NCBI GenBank assembly: GCA_902729315.2
Contig: LR746278.1
Span: forward strand, 1,375,001-1,439,000
DNA length: 64,000 nucleotides
Source: Spirodela intermedia
Lineage: Eukaryota > Streptophyta > Magnoliopsida > Alismatales > Araceae
Direction of reading: 5' to 3'
The notes beneath the pieces were generated by a model. The model saw only the letters and a list, made by a program, of their open reading frames with translations, did no database searches and was not told where the DNA came from. A program made the position numbers and the translations under genes. Positions 32,171 to 43,831 of the stretch are shown here, in pieces (position 1 is the first letter of the stretch; each line of letters begins with the position of its first letter).

Positions 32171-33964
32171 ATTTGCCTTTGCTACTGAAGGGTTTACTGC
32201 GAGCAAAGAACCATTCCGAGGGTGATACCAATCACGGGCTGATCTGGTATTCATCGCCCAATAACAGTCGGCTCCCTCTCTCTCTCATCTTCTTCCCTCG
32301 CTCCAACCAGATGATTTATTCCCTCCAGTCAGGCAATTTCTTCCCCCGTTACCCTTAGTGGGCATACGATGTACAGGGTCGGGCCTGCCTTTTAAAGAAG
32401 CGTGGCCTTGATCACAATTGTGCCCACAAGATGACAGCACGAAGAACAGCATACTCTCCGAACCGACTCGAGAATTCACGGGAGCGAAAGAATTTAAAGA
32501 ACATAACTTAGAACTGCCAGGACGAACGATGGCGTATCGTGCATGAACAAATCGAATTATATGCTCACATTCGACGTCAAAATGAATCATCAAACAGCAA
32601 GAATTTTCTCTTCCCACGCACAAATCCAGTGAAGAACATCGCCGGGATAAGAACAACACGGTGATCAAGGTCTTCTTTCCGATTATTTCTCAAGCTCTCC
32701 GCATGATCAGGCAAAAAATAGGTTAGGTACCCACGAGTGGCTGGAGAAGAAGGGTGAGGGCGGGATCGAAGAAGTCGCCTGAATGAGTATTGGTAGCAGG
32801 CCAATCGAAGAGCGTTAAGGTACGAGGGTGAAGGAAAACCAGGGAACAAACCCTTTCCTTTCTGGGCAACGGAGAAACCCCGATTACACTTTGTAGAGAG
32901 CCTCTGGATAATTGACCTGGGTTGGCGGCATCGCCATGGGGCCATCCCCCCAGGTTCGTCGACTGTTTCCAAGTTTATCAGCAGGTTCCTCGGCTGGCAT
33001 GATTTCCAATTATTATGGTGGGTGGCCCAGCGTGCGCTCTTCTCGGTCATTTGGCGGATCACTCTCCGTCAATGAGCATCTCTCTCTCTCGGCCCTGTGA
33101 GACATGAGAGAGAGGAAGAGAGAGAAAAGAAGAAGAAGAAGAAGAAGAAGAAGCGAGAGGCAAAATGGCAGCCGTCCTTCTCTTCCACAATTGGGACACG
33201 TTGAAAGGGTACGATCGCCGCCCCCCCTACTGTGGAAGCCTCTTCCTAGAATCCCATCTCCGTCTCGCAAGAAGGAACCCCTCTCCTCACCAAGGCAACG
33301 GTTTCATCACACTCTAGCTTCCCTCATCTCCCATCTTTCTCTCCAATTGTGGCTGCCCCTCCCAACGAATTTTTTTTCCGACTATCATCTGTTCTCCGGT
33401 GGGTTTACTGCTTCTCCTGCTTCAGACCCTCTGCCGCCGGCGCCGGCGAGGAGGTGGTGGCGCCGCCTTGTTCACCGACGGTGCTTGCCTGCGGCCATTG
33501 TGCCGCCAGGGCGTGTGCTCGACTGCAAGAAGACCTTCCTGTAGCGTGTCTCCTTCATGGCCTCCCATGCACGAGGACGAGGACGAGGACGACGGAGATA
33601 ACTATACCGCCAGTGCTTCTCCCCTCATTTTTCACACGTGCGACCCCCCTACCGTCGGCCCACTAAAGTTTCTCTTGACTGAGCCCAAAACGGCACATAT
33701 TTTTCCGGTTTTCTATATTTTAGGGGATTAAATTTAAAAATATTATTTTACTTTGAAGAGCCATATTCCCATTTCCAATATATTTTATTTATTTATTAAA
33801 AAAAGTATTCCATTTAATATGAAATATGTTTATAAGAATATACTTTCGTCGGCGGCTAACACGTGCGAAGTCCACTGCCGCATTTTTGGTGACGTCACTG
33901 TCGGCACCTACTCTTCGTCACCTCTTGTGAGGGAGACCGACACGTGGCATCCCAATCAAGGGCC

Positions 33965-34128
33965 CTTAACGGTTTACCTCTAAGCCTTCCCTCGTCCCTG
34001 TGCCTCCCGTTTTCCACGTGAACGTTCGAAGCGGAGAGAGAAAGCGAGAGAGAGAGAGAGAGAGCACTTAACGGTCACCTCTACCCTCGCCTCGCCCTTG
34101 TACCTCCCGTTTTCTATGGGAACTTTCC
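33965..34128. repeat. Tandem duplication of about 62 bp around a GA run
   Basis: The unit runs from CTTAACGGT through ACCTCTA, CCTCCCGTTTTC and GGGAAC/GTGAAC. It occurs at 33965-34027 and 34067-34128 with several substitutions. A (GA)n-rich spacer separates the copies, so the repeat offset is about 102 bp. Confidence 0.85.
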
Positions 34129-35064
34129 TTCTAGAAGAGGAAGCAAAATCTCTGTAGAGAGAGAGAGAAGAAGAGAGAAAAAGGGGGGGGAGAGAGGGAG
34201 AGTTTCGTCCGCTAGAAGCGGCACCTCCCCGGACGGGGAAGCTCGTGGACGAGGTTGAGCCGCGTGTGCGGGAGGTAACGAAGATGGAGGGGGCCCTAGA
34301 TAAAGAGGAACTTTTAAAATCGCCCCGGGGGGCGGGCGACTGCTCAGCTGTGATGAGCCGGGATTTTTAAACTGCAGTCTGATTAATTAGTGGTGCAGAT
34401 AATCTTGAAAGTAGGGGGGAGGAATGGGGAGGTTGCTGCAGGGATTTGTGGTCGGGGGCGTCTCCCCGTCCCTCTTTTTTCTTTATGGATGATTCTCTCT
34501 CTACTGGAATGCATTCCTCCCAAGGGGTGGGCACAGACCGGCAGCGAGGAGAGGCTGTGGAAAAAGCCAGGCACAATTAATGTCCCGAATGTGTGGTTCC
34601 GTTTTCAGGTTGGAGCAGCAGATCCCCTTATCTCTCCCCCCTCTCTCTCTCTCTCTCTCTCTCTCATCCATTTCCCTTTTCTCTTCTTCTCTTTTATCTG
34701 GTCCTCTCTCTCTCTCTCTCTCGTGGGTGTTCTTCGATTGTGGGTCTCTCATTCCCGACCCGAGTTCTTGCGAGGTTCTTCGTGCACGCTCTCCTCTGGT
34801 TGACCTGGATCGCCCCGATCCTCTGCGGTGCTCTCTCCTCCGGTCCGTCCTTGGGTGTCCTTCCCCCCTTTCTCTGTTCCATTTTTTGTGGTCGGCGGGA
34901 GCTTGGGAGTGTTTTACTGAGCTGAAGAGTGAAAGAGATTCGTTATTTTTCTGCGTCTCTGCCTCCGGTGGGGGCCTTCCTGCTTCCTCCGCCGCGGAGA
35001 TTTCGATGATCCCCTCGAAATAGGGAAGAACAGGACTAGAAAACCCTAGAATTAGGGCATCTCC

Positions 35065-35115
35065 ATGAGGTTGTTCGGGAAGATCCACAGTCCGTCGTCC
35101 CTGCCAGTCGGCTGA
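35065..35115 (+). CDS. Upstream ORF overlapping the SPA start codon
   Basis: A 16-codon frame (MRLFGKIHSPSSLPVG) starts at ATG 35065 and ends at TGA 35113-35115. The last base of the stop is the first base of the SPA ATG (TGATG). Such an arrangement can limit or couple main-frame translation by termination and reinitiation. No peptide family is recognised. The frame may simply be leader sequence if transcription starts downstream of it. Confidence 0.4.
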   Translation: MRLFGKIHSPSSLPVG

Positions 35116-38100
35116 TGGGTGGAGGGGACGGCTCGGAGGAGGAGTCCGGCTGGGAGCGGTCGTCCACCTCTAGAGGGATCAACACCGCCGCCGGCGTGGT
35201 CTCCGGCAGCTCCCTGGCCAACCCCCCCGGCAGCTCCTCGAGGGAGGGCTCCACCAGGAAGCCCACCAAGTTGGCGGCGGCGGAGGAGGTGGATCAATTG
35301 CCGGCGTCCTGCACTGACGAGCTCGACCGGCGGGTCGGCTACTCGGCGGATCACCACCGTGGCCGCCGCCGTGGGAGCGGCGGCGATGAGGATGAGGACG
35401 GTGGCGAGGTCAGTCTGCGGGAGTGGCTGGACCGGCCGGAGAGGTCTGTGGACCTCCTGGAGTGCCTCCACATATTCCGGCAGGTGGTGGAGATGGTGAG
35501 CCTCGCCCACTCCCAGGGCGTCGCCGTCGGCAATGTCCGCCCCTCCTGCTTCATCATGTCTACCTTCAATCGCGTCTCCTTCATCGAGTCCGCTTCCTGC
35601 TCGAGCTCTGGTTCCGATTCCTGCGGAAATGGCGGGGGATCGGAGGACAAGGACGACGACGACGACGGCGACGGCGGCAGCGGCGACCCATGGTCCACCT
35701 CGCCGTCACGGCCAGCGGAGACATCTCGAGAGGGCGGATATGAGCAGACCTCGGACACCAGCTGCTTGAGATCCTGCTCGGCTCATGGGGAAGGGACGGG
35801 CCGGAGGAAGGAGGACGACGACCGTGGGAAGGAAGGGAGGGAGGTGGGGGAGAGGAAGAAGAGCTTCCCATTGAAGCGAATCCTGCTCATGGAGTACAAC
35901 TGGTACACAAGCCCCGAAGAATCTGCGGCCAGCTCGGGCTCATTCGCATCAGATATCTACAAACTGGGCGTCCTCCTCTTCGAGGTCAGCGTCTAATTCC
36001 AATCGTCCTCCCTCGTTTTTTTTTTCTTCCCATTATTGCAATTTCATTGCTGATATTGCCGATATGGTCTCTGCCCACAGCTGTTCTGCCCAACGGGCTC
36101 CTTCGACGAGAAGCTGAGGACCATGTCCAACCTGAGACACCGAGTCCTCCCTCCACCTCTGCTGCTCAAATGGCCCAAGGAAGCTTCCTTCTGCCTATGG
36201 TTGTTGCATCCTCAGCCCAACACTCGGCCGAAGCTGAGGTCAGCTCAATATCCTTCATCTCTCTACCCAATCCTTCACCGTATCTCCTTCTAGCCCATGA
36301 GGGATCAACTTAAAAAGTCTATGCTGCCAGAAAGCTTGTTTGACCGATGCTGAATGGGATTATTGAGCAACTGGAAATCCGCGGGTATTACAGTTTATCA
36401 CATCTTCAAAACTTAGTTTAGAGGGCTTCTAGGCCCTAGATTACAGGAGATTGGATGGAACATTGCCAGGCAATCTTCATGAGGGTGTCAGTTCCATAGA
36501 CTTCCGAGGATCTTGGGCGTGGGGGATCATACTGCATCTTATAATGCGATTTTTTTCTAAAAAAAGGGCGATCATGTCAGGCTAATTTCTTTTTTATAAA
36601 AAAGGAAAAAGGCGGGGGCTGTTTCTTAATGTTCTGTGCTTGGGTGCTTAGCCGAATAAAGGGTATGTGCTTGGGGGACTGTATCTGTAGAACAAAATTA
36701 AAGAAAAGATTGTATTTTTCATGATTTTGCAGGTTTCTAGCTATCTGGGCATGCAAATACTGGTTGGAATCAAGAATATTTGATCAGGGGATCGTACTAT
36801 ATCTTATCAGGCCATTTTTTTAATAGAAAAGTGTGGATTTTGATGATTTTATATCAATTTATATGATATCTTCTTTCATCCAACTATCATCATCATCATT
36901 ATCATCATCATCATCATCATGGGCATTGAGCGGATCTTATGAATGGATAGTGGCCATGAGAAGAAATGGGTTTTTTGGCGCTATGATTATAAGTCCGTTT
37001 CATGTTGGAAAACCCTCTCAGTGAGGTGCTGCAGAGTGAGTTCCTCAACGAACCGAGAGATAGCCTGGAAGAGCGGGAAGCTGCGATCAAGCTGCGCGAA
37101 GAAATCGAGGACCAGGAGCTGCTGCTGGAGTTCCTCCTGCGGCTGCAGCAGTGCAAGCAGGAAACCGCCGACAAGCTTCACGACATGGTGTTCTGCCTGT
37201 CCTCCGACATCGGGGAGATCCTGAAGCAGCTGGAGATCGTGAAGAAGAAGGACGGCGAATTCTACTCGGACCTCGAGCACGAAGACCACTCCGCCGTGGA
37301 GAAGGACGACTCGGTCAACTCGGGGTCTCGCAAACGGGTCCGCTCGAGGGTGCGGACCCATCACGAAGACGAGCGCAGCGAGCCTCTGAGCGACAGCATG
37401 AGGTCGGAGTCGCAGCAGAAGAACCAGGAGGTCATCTCCTCGAAGAGCTCTCGGCTGATGAAGAACTTCAAGAAGCTGGAGGCCGCTTACTTCTCGACGA
37501 GGTGCAGGATGACGAAGCCGGGGAGCAGGCACGGGAGCAGGAACATCGCTACCGCTGGGAGGGGCCCTGCGGTGAACTCGGTGGATAATCTTCTGGCCTA
37601 CAAGGAGGTTCAGAGTGAAACCAGACAGAGCGAATGGATCAGCCCATTTCTGGAAGGCCTGCGCAAGTACCTGTCCTTCAGTAAGCTGAGAGTGAGGGCG
37701 GACCTGCGGCAGGGGGACCTGCTGAACTCCTCCAACCTCGTCTGCTCCCTGGGATTCGATCGAGACAGGGAGCTCTTCGCCACCGCCGGCGTGAACCGGA
37801 AGATCAAGATATTCGAGTGCGACGTCGTCCTCAACGAGGATAGGGACATGCACTACCCGGTGGTGGAGATGGTCAGCCGCTCGAAGCTCAGCAGCATCTG
37901 CTGGAACGGCTACATCAAGAGCCAGATCGCCTCCAGCGACTTCGAGGGCGTCGTCCAGGTCCTTACTAGCCAACCCTTCTCTCTCTGCGTCTCTCTCCTG
38001 CCCGAATCTCTCTCTCTCTCTCTCTCACTCACTCTTGATCTGCAGGTATGGGATGTGACGAGGAGCAAGGTGTTTTTGGAGATGCGGGAGCACGAACGGC

Positions 38101-38650
38101 GGGTGTGGTCAGTCGACTTCTCGCTCACGGATCCCACGAAGCTGGCCAGCGGGAGCGACGACGGGACCGTGAAGCTGTGGAATATCAATCAGGCAATTCC
38201 ACTTTTGCACTTGGTGTATGTCGGCTTTGAAACTAAATGCGCTGCAGCCCTCTCTCGTTGCCATTTCTTCGAGCCACCTCCCTGCGCCGAGCTTGCCTCA
38301 CGGGTTCTTCTTCTTCCTCCTGTTGCAGAACGGGAGCACAGGGACCATCAAGACGAAGGCCAACGTCTGCTCGGTGCAGTTTCCGCCGGATTCGGCGTGG
38401 TCGCTGGCTGTCGGATCGGCGGACCACCGGATCTACCTGTACGACCTGCGCAACGTGAGGGCACCGCTGTACACGCTGGTTGGCCACGCCAAGACAGTGA
38501 GCTACGTGAAGTTCGTTGACTCCTCCACTCTAGTCTCCGCCTCCACTGACAACTCCCTCAAGCTCTGGGATCTCTCCGCCGCCTCATCCAGGGTCCTTGA
38601 CTCCCCCGTCCAGACCTTCGCCGGCCACACCAACGTCAAGGTCCCCCCCT

Positions 38651-38694
<44 letters not shown>

Positions 38695-38828
38695 ACGCCG
38701 TCGGACTTCTTCCTCTCTCTAATGTCAAGGAGCTAAGCTAGCTCTTGGGTTCCTTCTTCTGTTGCAGAATTTCGTCGGCCTGTCGATATCTGATGGGTAC
38801 ATCGCCACCGGGTCTGAGACCAATGAGG

Positions 38829-38864
<36 letters not shown>

Positions 38865-39106
38865 CTCTCTCTTTCTCTCGTTGAGTATAATCGTGCCAAT
38901 GAATGGGGGGCGAGCAGGTCTTCGTATACCACAAGGCCTTCCCTATGCCCGTGCTGTCGTTCAAGTTCAACAGCGCCGACCCGCTGTCGGGGCGGGAGAT
39001 CGACGACAGCGCCCAGTTCATCTCCTGCGTCTGCTGGCGCGGCCAGAGCTCCACTCTGGTCGCCGCCAACTCCACCGGCAACATCAAGCTTCTGGAGATG
39101 ATCTGA
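35115..39106 (+). CDS. SPA: SPA-family protein (SUPPRESSOR OF PHYA-105 related, SPA3/SPA4-like)
   Basis: SPA proteins bind COP1 to form a nuclear E3 ubiquitin ligase complex that degrades light-response regulators in darkness. Seven exons: 35115-35984, 36081-36238, 37022-37958, 38046-38192, 38329-38640, 38768-38827 and 38918-39106. They give 890 residues, near the SPA3/4 size. Residues 80-340 are a degenerate kinase-like domain with an acidic, low-complexity insert at about 160-260 and a YTSPEE plus SDIYKLGVLLFELF region. A coiled coil spans about 350-425 (REEIEDQELLLEFLLRLQQ). WD40 repeats occupy about 580-890, including SGSDDGTVKLWNINQ and STDNSLKLWDL, and end in ANSTGNIKLLEM. The intron after NINQ begins with GC (CAG|GCAATT), and the family alignment supports that junction. 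Three introns carry sense-strand CT runs. The start could in principle lie elsewhere, but no better in-frame ATG is seen. Confidence 0.94.
36886..36920. repeat. (ATC)n trinucleotide run in SPA intron 2
   Basis: An imperfect run of CAT/TCA units about 100 bp before the exon 3 acceptor at 37021. Confidence 0.85.
38654..38693. repeat. (CT)n run in SPA intron 5
   Basis: The CT run starts about 13 bp after the donor (AAG|GTCCCC). Comparable CT runs lie in SPA intron 4 predecessors at 38008-38028 (intron 3) and at 38829-38861 (intron 6). Confidence 0.9.
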
Positions 39107-40698
39107 AAGACGCCCCCCTTTGGGCGTCATTACTGCTCGCAGAGTAGAGAGAGGGGCTCCTATCGAGTTGTATTCTCATCTGAATGGACGGTTCGAGCAG
39201 ATAGTAATCATAAGCGGGATTCCTCCTTTTTTCCTTCCCATTCATTCTGTCGCCGTCTCTCTCTATTCTTTTTTGTGGTCTCTCTACCTTAAATTGGATA
39301 GAAATTCTTCCCAGAAATGGTTGTTGGGTCGTCTCGAATTCTTCCTCCCAGGTTTGAAACGGATTGGGAATCGGGGCTCTTGAATCTCTGTCCTGCTTGG
39401 CTCGGCCTGGAGTATAGAGAGAGAGAGAGAGAGAAACAGACAGGGAGGATGCATCTCTCTTTCTCTCTCTCATTAAATAAAAAGTTTTCGATTGCGACAT
39501 CGGGCGGAGTTCCTTCAACATGATCCAGACGCCACCTGCTCTTCTCGGCTTCCCCGTTAAGCTTGAGATGAGGAAGACAGAAGTGGGCAGACGGAGGGAG
39601 AGAGAGAGAGAGAGAGAGAGAGGAGGGCTGTATGCAGCCAGCGAACACGTGTTGCGGACGAGCGGCGGACGATCCTTCGATGCGGTCTGGTTACCGGCAC
39701 CGGACCACAAGCAACTAGTCTTCTGCGTAGGCTGCAGGGTTACTGTGTCTCGCACGTGCCATGGCAAACGTTGACGGCAAATTCGGGCGATGATGTGTAC
39801 CTCGCTCTCGTCATCAGTAGCCTGCGGGGCCCACTTCGGTTTATCTCCATCCATATAATAAGATAATGCTTGATGGGTCCCACCGTTAGATGCGGGAATC
39901 CAACAATGAGACGTCAGCGGGAGGGACCGTGGCACCTACTGGGTCGCTGGCCCTCGGGCGTGGGTCCCACTGAACCGATCCCCTCGAGGACGCGGAGATA
40001 CGACCCGCTTCGGACAGCACCGTACGGCGCCACGTTGGGTTATCCACCTCCCTCCGTTTCTTATAGCGCCAATCCACGAATTAAAAAATACTTAATATAT
40101 ATTTGTATTTATTTAATCAGAATAACCCCTCCCTTTTGGGCGCTTTTCCCTGATTTTAATGAGAAAAATGATTTAAAAATAATTTTAGGGTCCATACTAT
40201 TGGTCAAATTCAGGCCAAACTTTGACTGCGTCATCGCTGAAACTGGCGGGTCCCACTTTTATCTCCCGCCTATGCGAAGGGCTCATACTTGGTATTATTT
40301 TTTTTAGCGATAATAATAAAGAGATTCTTGATCTTTCCCGGGGAAGTATCGAGTAACGCGATATTTTATTTATTGATTTATTTTTTGGCTTCATATGTCG
40401 ACATTATTACCTAAAAACGGATCGAATAAAATTGTGGGCCAGTTTATCCGCGGCGAGGCGGGGGGCGTGTTTGGGAGGGGGAACGCCGGAATTATTTGCC
40501 GGGCGCGAGGGGCTGACGTGGATCCCCGTTGGGCTCATCCGAACAGCTCGCGCCGCCAACCCGTCGCGGGGCCGGCCGCTAATCAGACGGCGACAGGTGG
40601 CGTTCTTCTTCCCGACACCAATGGCGGCGGCCGCGGGGGCCTCCCGTCTGGGCCAGCTCACGGCGGCGGGACCCGAAAGTCCAATTATGGGTGGGGGG
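39107..40698. other. Spacer between the SPA and DUF506 genes
   Basis: 39107-39500 is probably SPA 3' UTR. GA/CT runs occur at 39416-39433, about 39455-39470 and 39597-39621. An AT-rich stretch lies at 40075-40200 and a GC-rich stretch at 40430-40690 leads into the TATA box at 40700. The long minus-strand frames here are microsatellite read-through or GC-rich chance frames, and no gene is supported. Confidence 0.5.
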
Positions 40699-40699
40699 C

Positions 40700-40705
40700 T
40701 ATAAA
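40700..40705 (+). promoter_or_regulatory. TATA box of the DUF506 gene
   Basis: TATAAA in the context GGGCTATAAATGG, 91 bp upstream of the start codon at 40791. This spacing leaves a leader of about 60 bp. Confidence 0.6.
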
Positions 40706-40790
40706 TGGCGGGGATGTCGAAGATCACGGGAACATGTGTGGGAAAGACGAAGGCCTTCTTCTTCCTCGGAGGATTGATTGATTGCCGGAG

Positions 40791-41967
40791 ATGGCAGGGC
40801 CGGAGGGGGAAGGGAGGGGAACATTGGGGAGGGTGATCAGCTTCTCCGACATGGTCTTGGAGTTCTTCGAGGTGGACTCGTCGGCGGCGGCGAGGTTCTC
40901 CGACGACGGCGGCGATGACGAGGGGGCGGAGAGATCCGATCAGCGCGGCGGCGGGGAGGAGAGCAAGGCCTTCTGGGAATCGCAGCATCAGCTTCTCCGG
41001 GTGAGAATCCTTGGCGGGCATCTCCCTACCACTTCTCCTCTCCTCCTCATTGCCATTCTTCTAACTCTCTCCCTCTTTCTCTCTCTTAGGCGGCGCTGTC
41101 GAAGAGCAGCTCGCTAGAGTCGCGGGTACGCCGGGAGACGGAGGCGGCCCTGGGGAAGATCCGGGCTGAACAGCGCCTTTGGGCCTGCTCGAGAAATCCC
41201 GCCGCAGAATGCCGGAGCTGCCTGCTGAACAAGGTATCGGAGCAACTCCGGCGAGCCGGCTACGATAGCGCCCTCTGCCATTCCAAGTGGCGCAGCTCTC
41301 CCGACATCCCCAAAGGTACTTCCCAACTCTTTCCCTCCCCCCCTCCTCTCTCTCTCTCTCTCTAACCTTGCGTTTATCAGTGTTCACTTAGACATCACTA
41401 TTCTCTGGTTCTAGTTTCTCTCTTCCCTATCTGCGACCATCTATCAGTTCCATCGACCTCGAGATTCTCTATAATCTCTCTCTCTCTCATCTCTTTCTTT
41501 CTCTGATCTGTGTGCGTGTTATCTCAGGAGAGCACACGTACATCGACGTGGTGGAGGAGGTGGCAGCCGCGGCGGAGGGGAAGAAGTCTCCGCCGAGGGT
41601 GGTGGTGGAGCTGCGCTTCCGGTCGGAGTTCGAGGTGGCGAGGGCCAGCGCGGAGTACCGCCGCCTGCTCGCCGGCCTCCCGGAGGTGTTCGTCGGCAAG
41701 CCGGAGAGGCTGCGTGGGGTGATCAAGGTCGTCTGCGGCGCCGCCAAGAAGTGCATGAAGGACAACAACATGCACATCGGCCCCTGGCGGAAGCACAAGT
41801 ACATGCAGGCCAAGTGGCTCTCCCCTTGCGAGAGGCTGCCGCCCACGGCGCCCGAGCCGTTCTTCCCCGAGAACCAGCCGCCGCCGAGGGCTTCCATGCG
41901 GGGCCCCTTCGATCTTCCCGAGCAGATGCGGAGCTTGCACCACCGCACGGCCGTTGAGGTCGTCTGA
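40791..41967 (+). CDS. DUF506 / PDDEXK-like family protein
   Basis: Three exons, 40791-41000, 41090-41315 and 41528-41967, give 291 residues, which is usual for the family. The N-terminus carries the family block RVISFSDMVLEFFE (about residues 13-27). The core includes CSRNPAAECRSCLLNKVSEQLRRAGYDSALCHSKW (in two parts), GEHTYIDVV, RVVVELRFRSEFEVARA and the C-terminal KYMQAKWLSPCERL. The fold is predicted to be related to PD-(D/E)XK nucleases, but nuclease activity is not established for plant members. Some Arabidopsis members (RXR3) restrain root-hair growth. Both introns are CT-rich in the sense direction, and intron 2 contains a copy of the repeat found in the REC-family gene. The first ATG after the TATA box is used. 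Confidence 0.92.
41364..41490. repeat. Third copy of the intronic CT-linked repeat
   Basis: In intron 2 of the DUF506 gene. It matches the 13869-14215 copies through AACCTTGC, TGTTCACTTAGACATCACTA, TCTCTGGTTC, TTCCCTATCTGCGAC, ATCTATCAGTT and CCTCGA, between CT runs at both ends. It is in the same orientation on the plus strand, so here it is sense to the host gene. Confidence 0.8.
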
Positions 41968-43660
41968 AAAGTCAATGCCCCCATCAGTTTCCCAAGAGAT
42001 GAGATTTTGCTGACTGAGTGCCCTTTTTGTGCGATATTTTTATTTATGGTGTAAATAAATGTATACAAAATTAGTAATTTTAATAACGATTCCCAACGGC
42101 CACATGAACCCGCTCCTTGTGCGTGTGCGGTGTGCGGTGTGCGGCAAAGCAGACAATGGATAAGGTTCTCGTCTTCTTTGCAGGCGCCGCCGAAAAGGCA
42201 AAAAACACGTGACAAGTCAACGGCTCCGTGGGCTCTGAGTTGCTGAGTCACTACCGTCAATGCGGCCCCCTTCCAGCTGGAGAAGCCAACTGACTCGGGC
42301 CGCCGTTCTGTCGTGCTCTGCGGGGCCCACAACAGCCGCCGGATTCTCGCGTCAGCTGTATCGCCCGGCGGATTCTGCCGTCCTGTTTCAAATTGACCAG
42401 AGTTATTTTTTTTATCTCCTCGGTTTATATAAAATGTCATATATAAACTCTCGATATATATTAATTATATACCGTATGAAATGAAGTCCATTACGCACTT
42501 ATTATAGTAACTTCGGTGAAAATTTCATGAAAATTCTCTCTGCGTTACGGACTTATTTTTTTATCCCGTACTATCAGAAAATGTGCTGTGGGCATCAATT
42601 TTTCAAATAACGGATAAGATTAGGGCTGGCAAGTGTCATGCGCGTTCCACCGATACTCATTGACGGGCCTCTTTTGGCCCGACTTTTAGACCACAAATTA
42701 GTGAGAATTAGATCCTTGGGCCCGATCTCGGAAAAAAAGCGCCAAGAGATGCTATTATAGCGGGCATTTAGGGGCAAGAAGAATCCCACGTCATGTAAAC
42801 GGGCCGCTCCCCATAACGTAACGGGCCGGGCTTCATTACGGCCCAATTTAAGAGAGAGAGAACGGCGGGCCTTCTAAAGTTTTTATCCCATTTCCTCACG
42901 GGAGAACATGAAGAAATAAATATAGATTTTAACTGATTTAAGAAAAGTCAACGGAGTAATGTAAACTTGGGATTAGATCCGCAGTCGGTAATCACACACG
43001 TGGCAGGACCAGTCGGTCGGTTTCGAGAAGAGAAGGCATTCAATTGGGAGTTCGCTCATGGGATGGAAAAATTAAGAGATTATTAAATAATATTTATTGA
43101 GAGACCGTCTCTGAAATGGTCAACGTTGATTCAAGCCGCCACGTGGAATAGTAGGTTATATGTCCATTCATTGGTAGCCGTGGCCAATCCGTCCCCACCG
43201 GTGTGTTCTAGAGGGGAATACTTCAGGGCCCGCCACGTCGTCGCCGGAGGACCCGTCATTAGGCTACGGCCGGGATTTGTGGGCCGTGGCTGAGTCAGGG
43301 CTGGGCCCACGCGGAATCTCGATTTGGCCTGGTTTCGGAATGGGGTCAACGACTAGGGAGGCGGAGAGGCCGCGAAGGTAATTATATGTGCTGTTGACGG
43401 GCCGCGGGGATGGCCGGACGGTTTGAACAGCAGAGCGGAAACTCTCCCTTCATCCCTCCGTCCCTCTCTCTCTCTCTCTTCCATGAAACGGCCGTTTCTC
43501 CGTCATATCAGGCTCACCATAACTACAACAAGAGCCATAATCTGGCAACGCCACTCGCATGAAAAAGAGGGGGAGAGAATGGCGCCTTTAAATAACAATC
43601 CCGTGCAGTATGGGTACCACCATTCTGGGCTCTCTAGAATATCTCCGCCGCCGTGCCAAA

Positions 43661-43704
<44 letters not shown>

Positions 43705-43831
43705 AAAACCGCCATAATTGAATTCCGAGTTCCTCTCTCTTGATCCTCTTCTTCCGATGGATCCTTGAAGGTTGCAGAGTTCTCGGCTTCCATTCGAGGG
43801 AACGATTAACTGAGGAACCCACCCGATCCAA
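41968..43831. other. Spacer and promoter region upstream of the GT14 gene
   Basis: No exon is recognised. 42000-42080 and 42400-42560 are AT-rich. Several GTCAAC/TTGAC (W-box-like) motifs are scattered at 42210-43400. CT runs occur at 43463-43479 and 43661-43700. A TTTAAATAA stretch at about 43587-43595 could serve as a TATA element for the gene at 43832. Confidence 0.45.

Larger units (their letters stand above)
31991..34390. other. Spacer with microsatellites between the retroelement relic and the SPA gene
   Basis: Contains a long (GA)n run (32119-32166), a (GAA)n run (about 33127-33153), and a duplicated promoter-like segment (33965-34128). A GC-rich open stretch at about 33340-33670 has two overlapping frames of about 105-110 codons but no recognisable domain; I leave it uncalled. 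The minus-strand frame 32577-33062 also lacks any family match. Confidence 0.4.

Noticed and set aside
32577-33062. 161-codon minus-strand frame
   Set aside because: No family resemblance, no splice partners, and overlaps another open frame; likely chance.
34501-35088. Overlapping frames on both strands rich in Arg-Glu or Leu-Ser repeats
   Set aside because: They are translations of CT/GA microsatellites in the SPA leader region.
36987-37973. 328-codon open frame on the minus strand opposite SPA
   Set aside because: Antisense to SPA exon 3; an effect of GC-rich codons. No family match, while the plus strand encodes a clear coiled-coil/WD40 protein.
39084-39935. 283-codon minus-strand frame downstream of SPA
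   Set aside because: Consists largely of CT-run Leu-Ser repeats; no domain.
41487-42440. 317-codon minus-strand frame opposite the DUF506 gene
   Set aside because: Shadow of exon 3 extended through the 3' flank; no recognisable domain.
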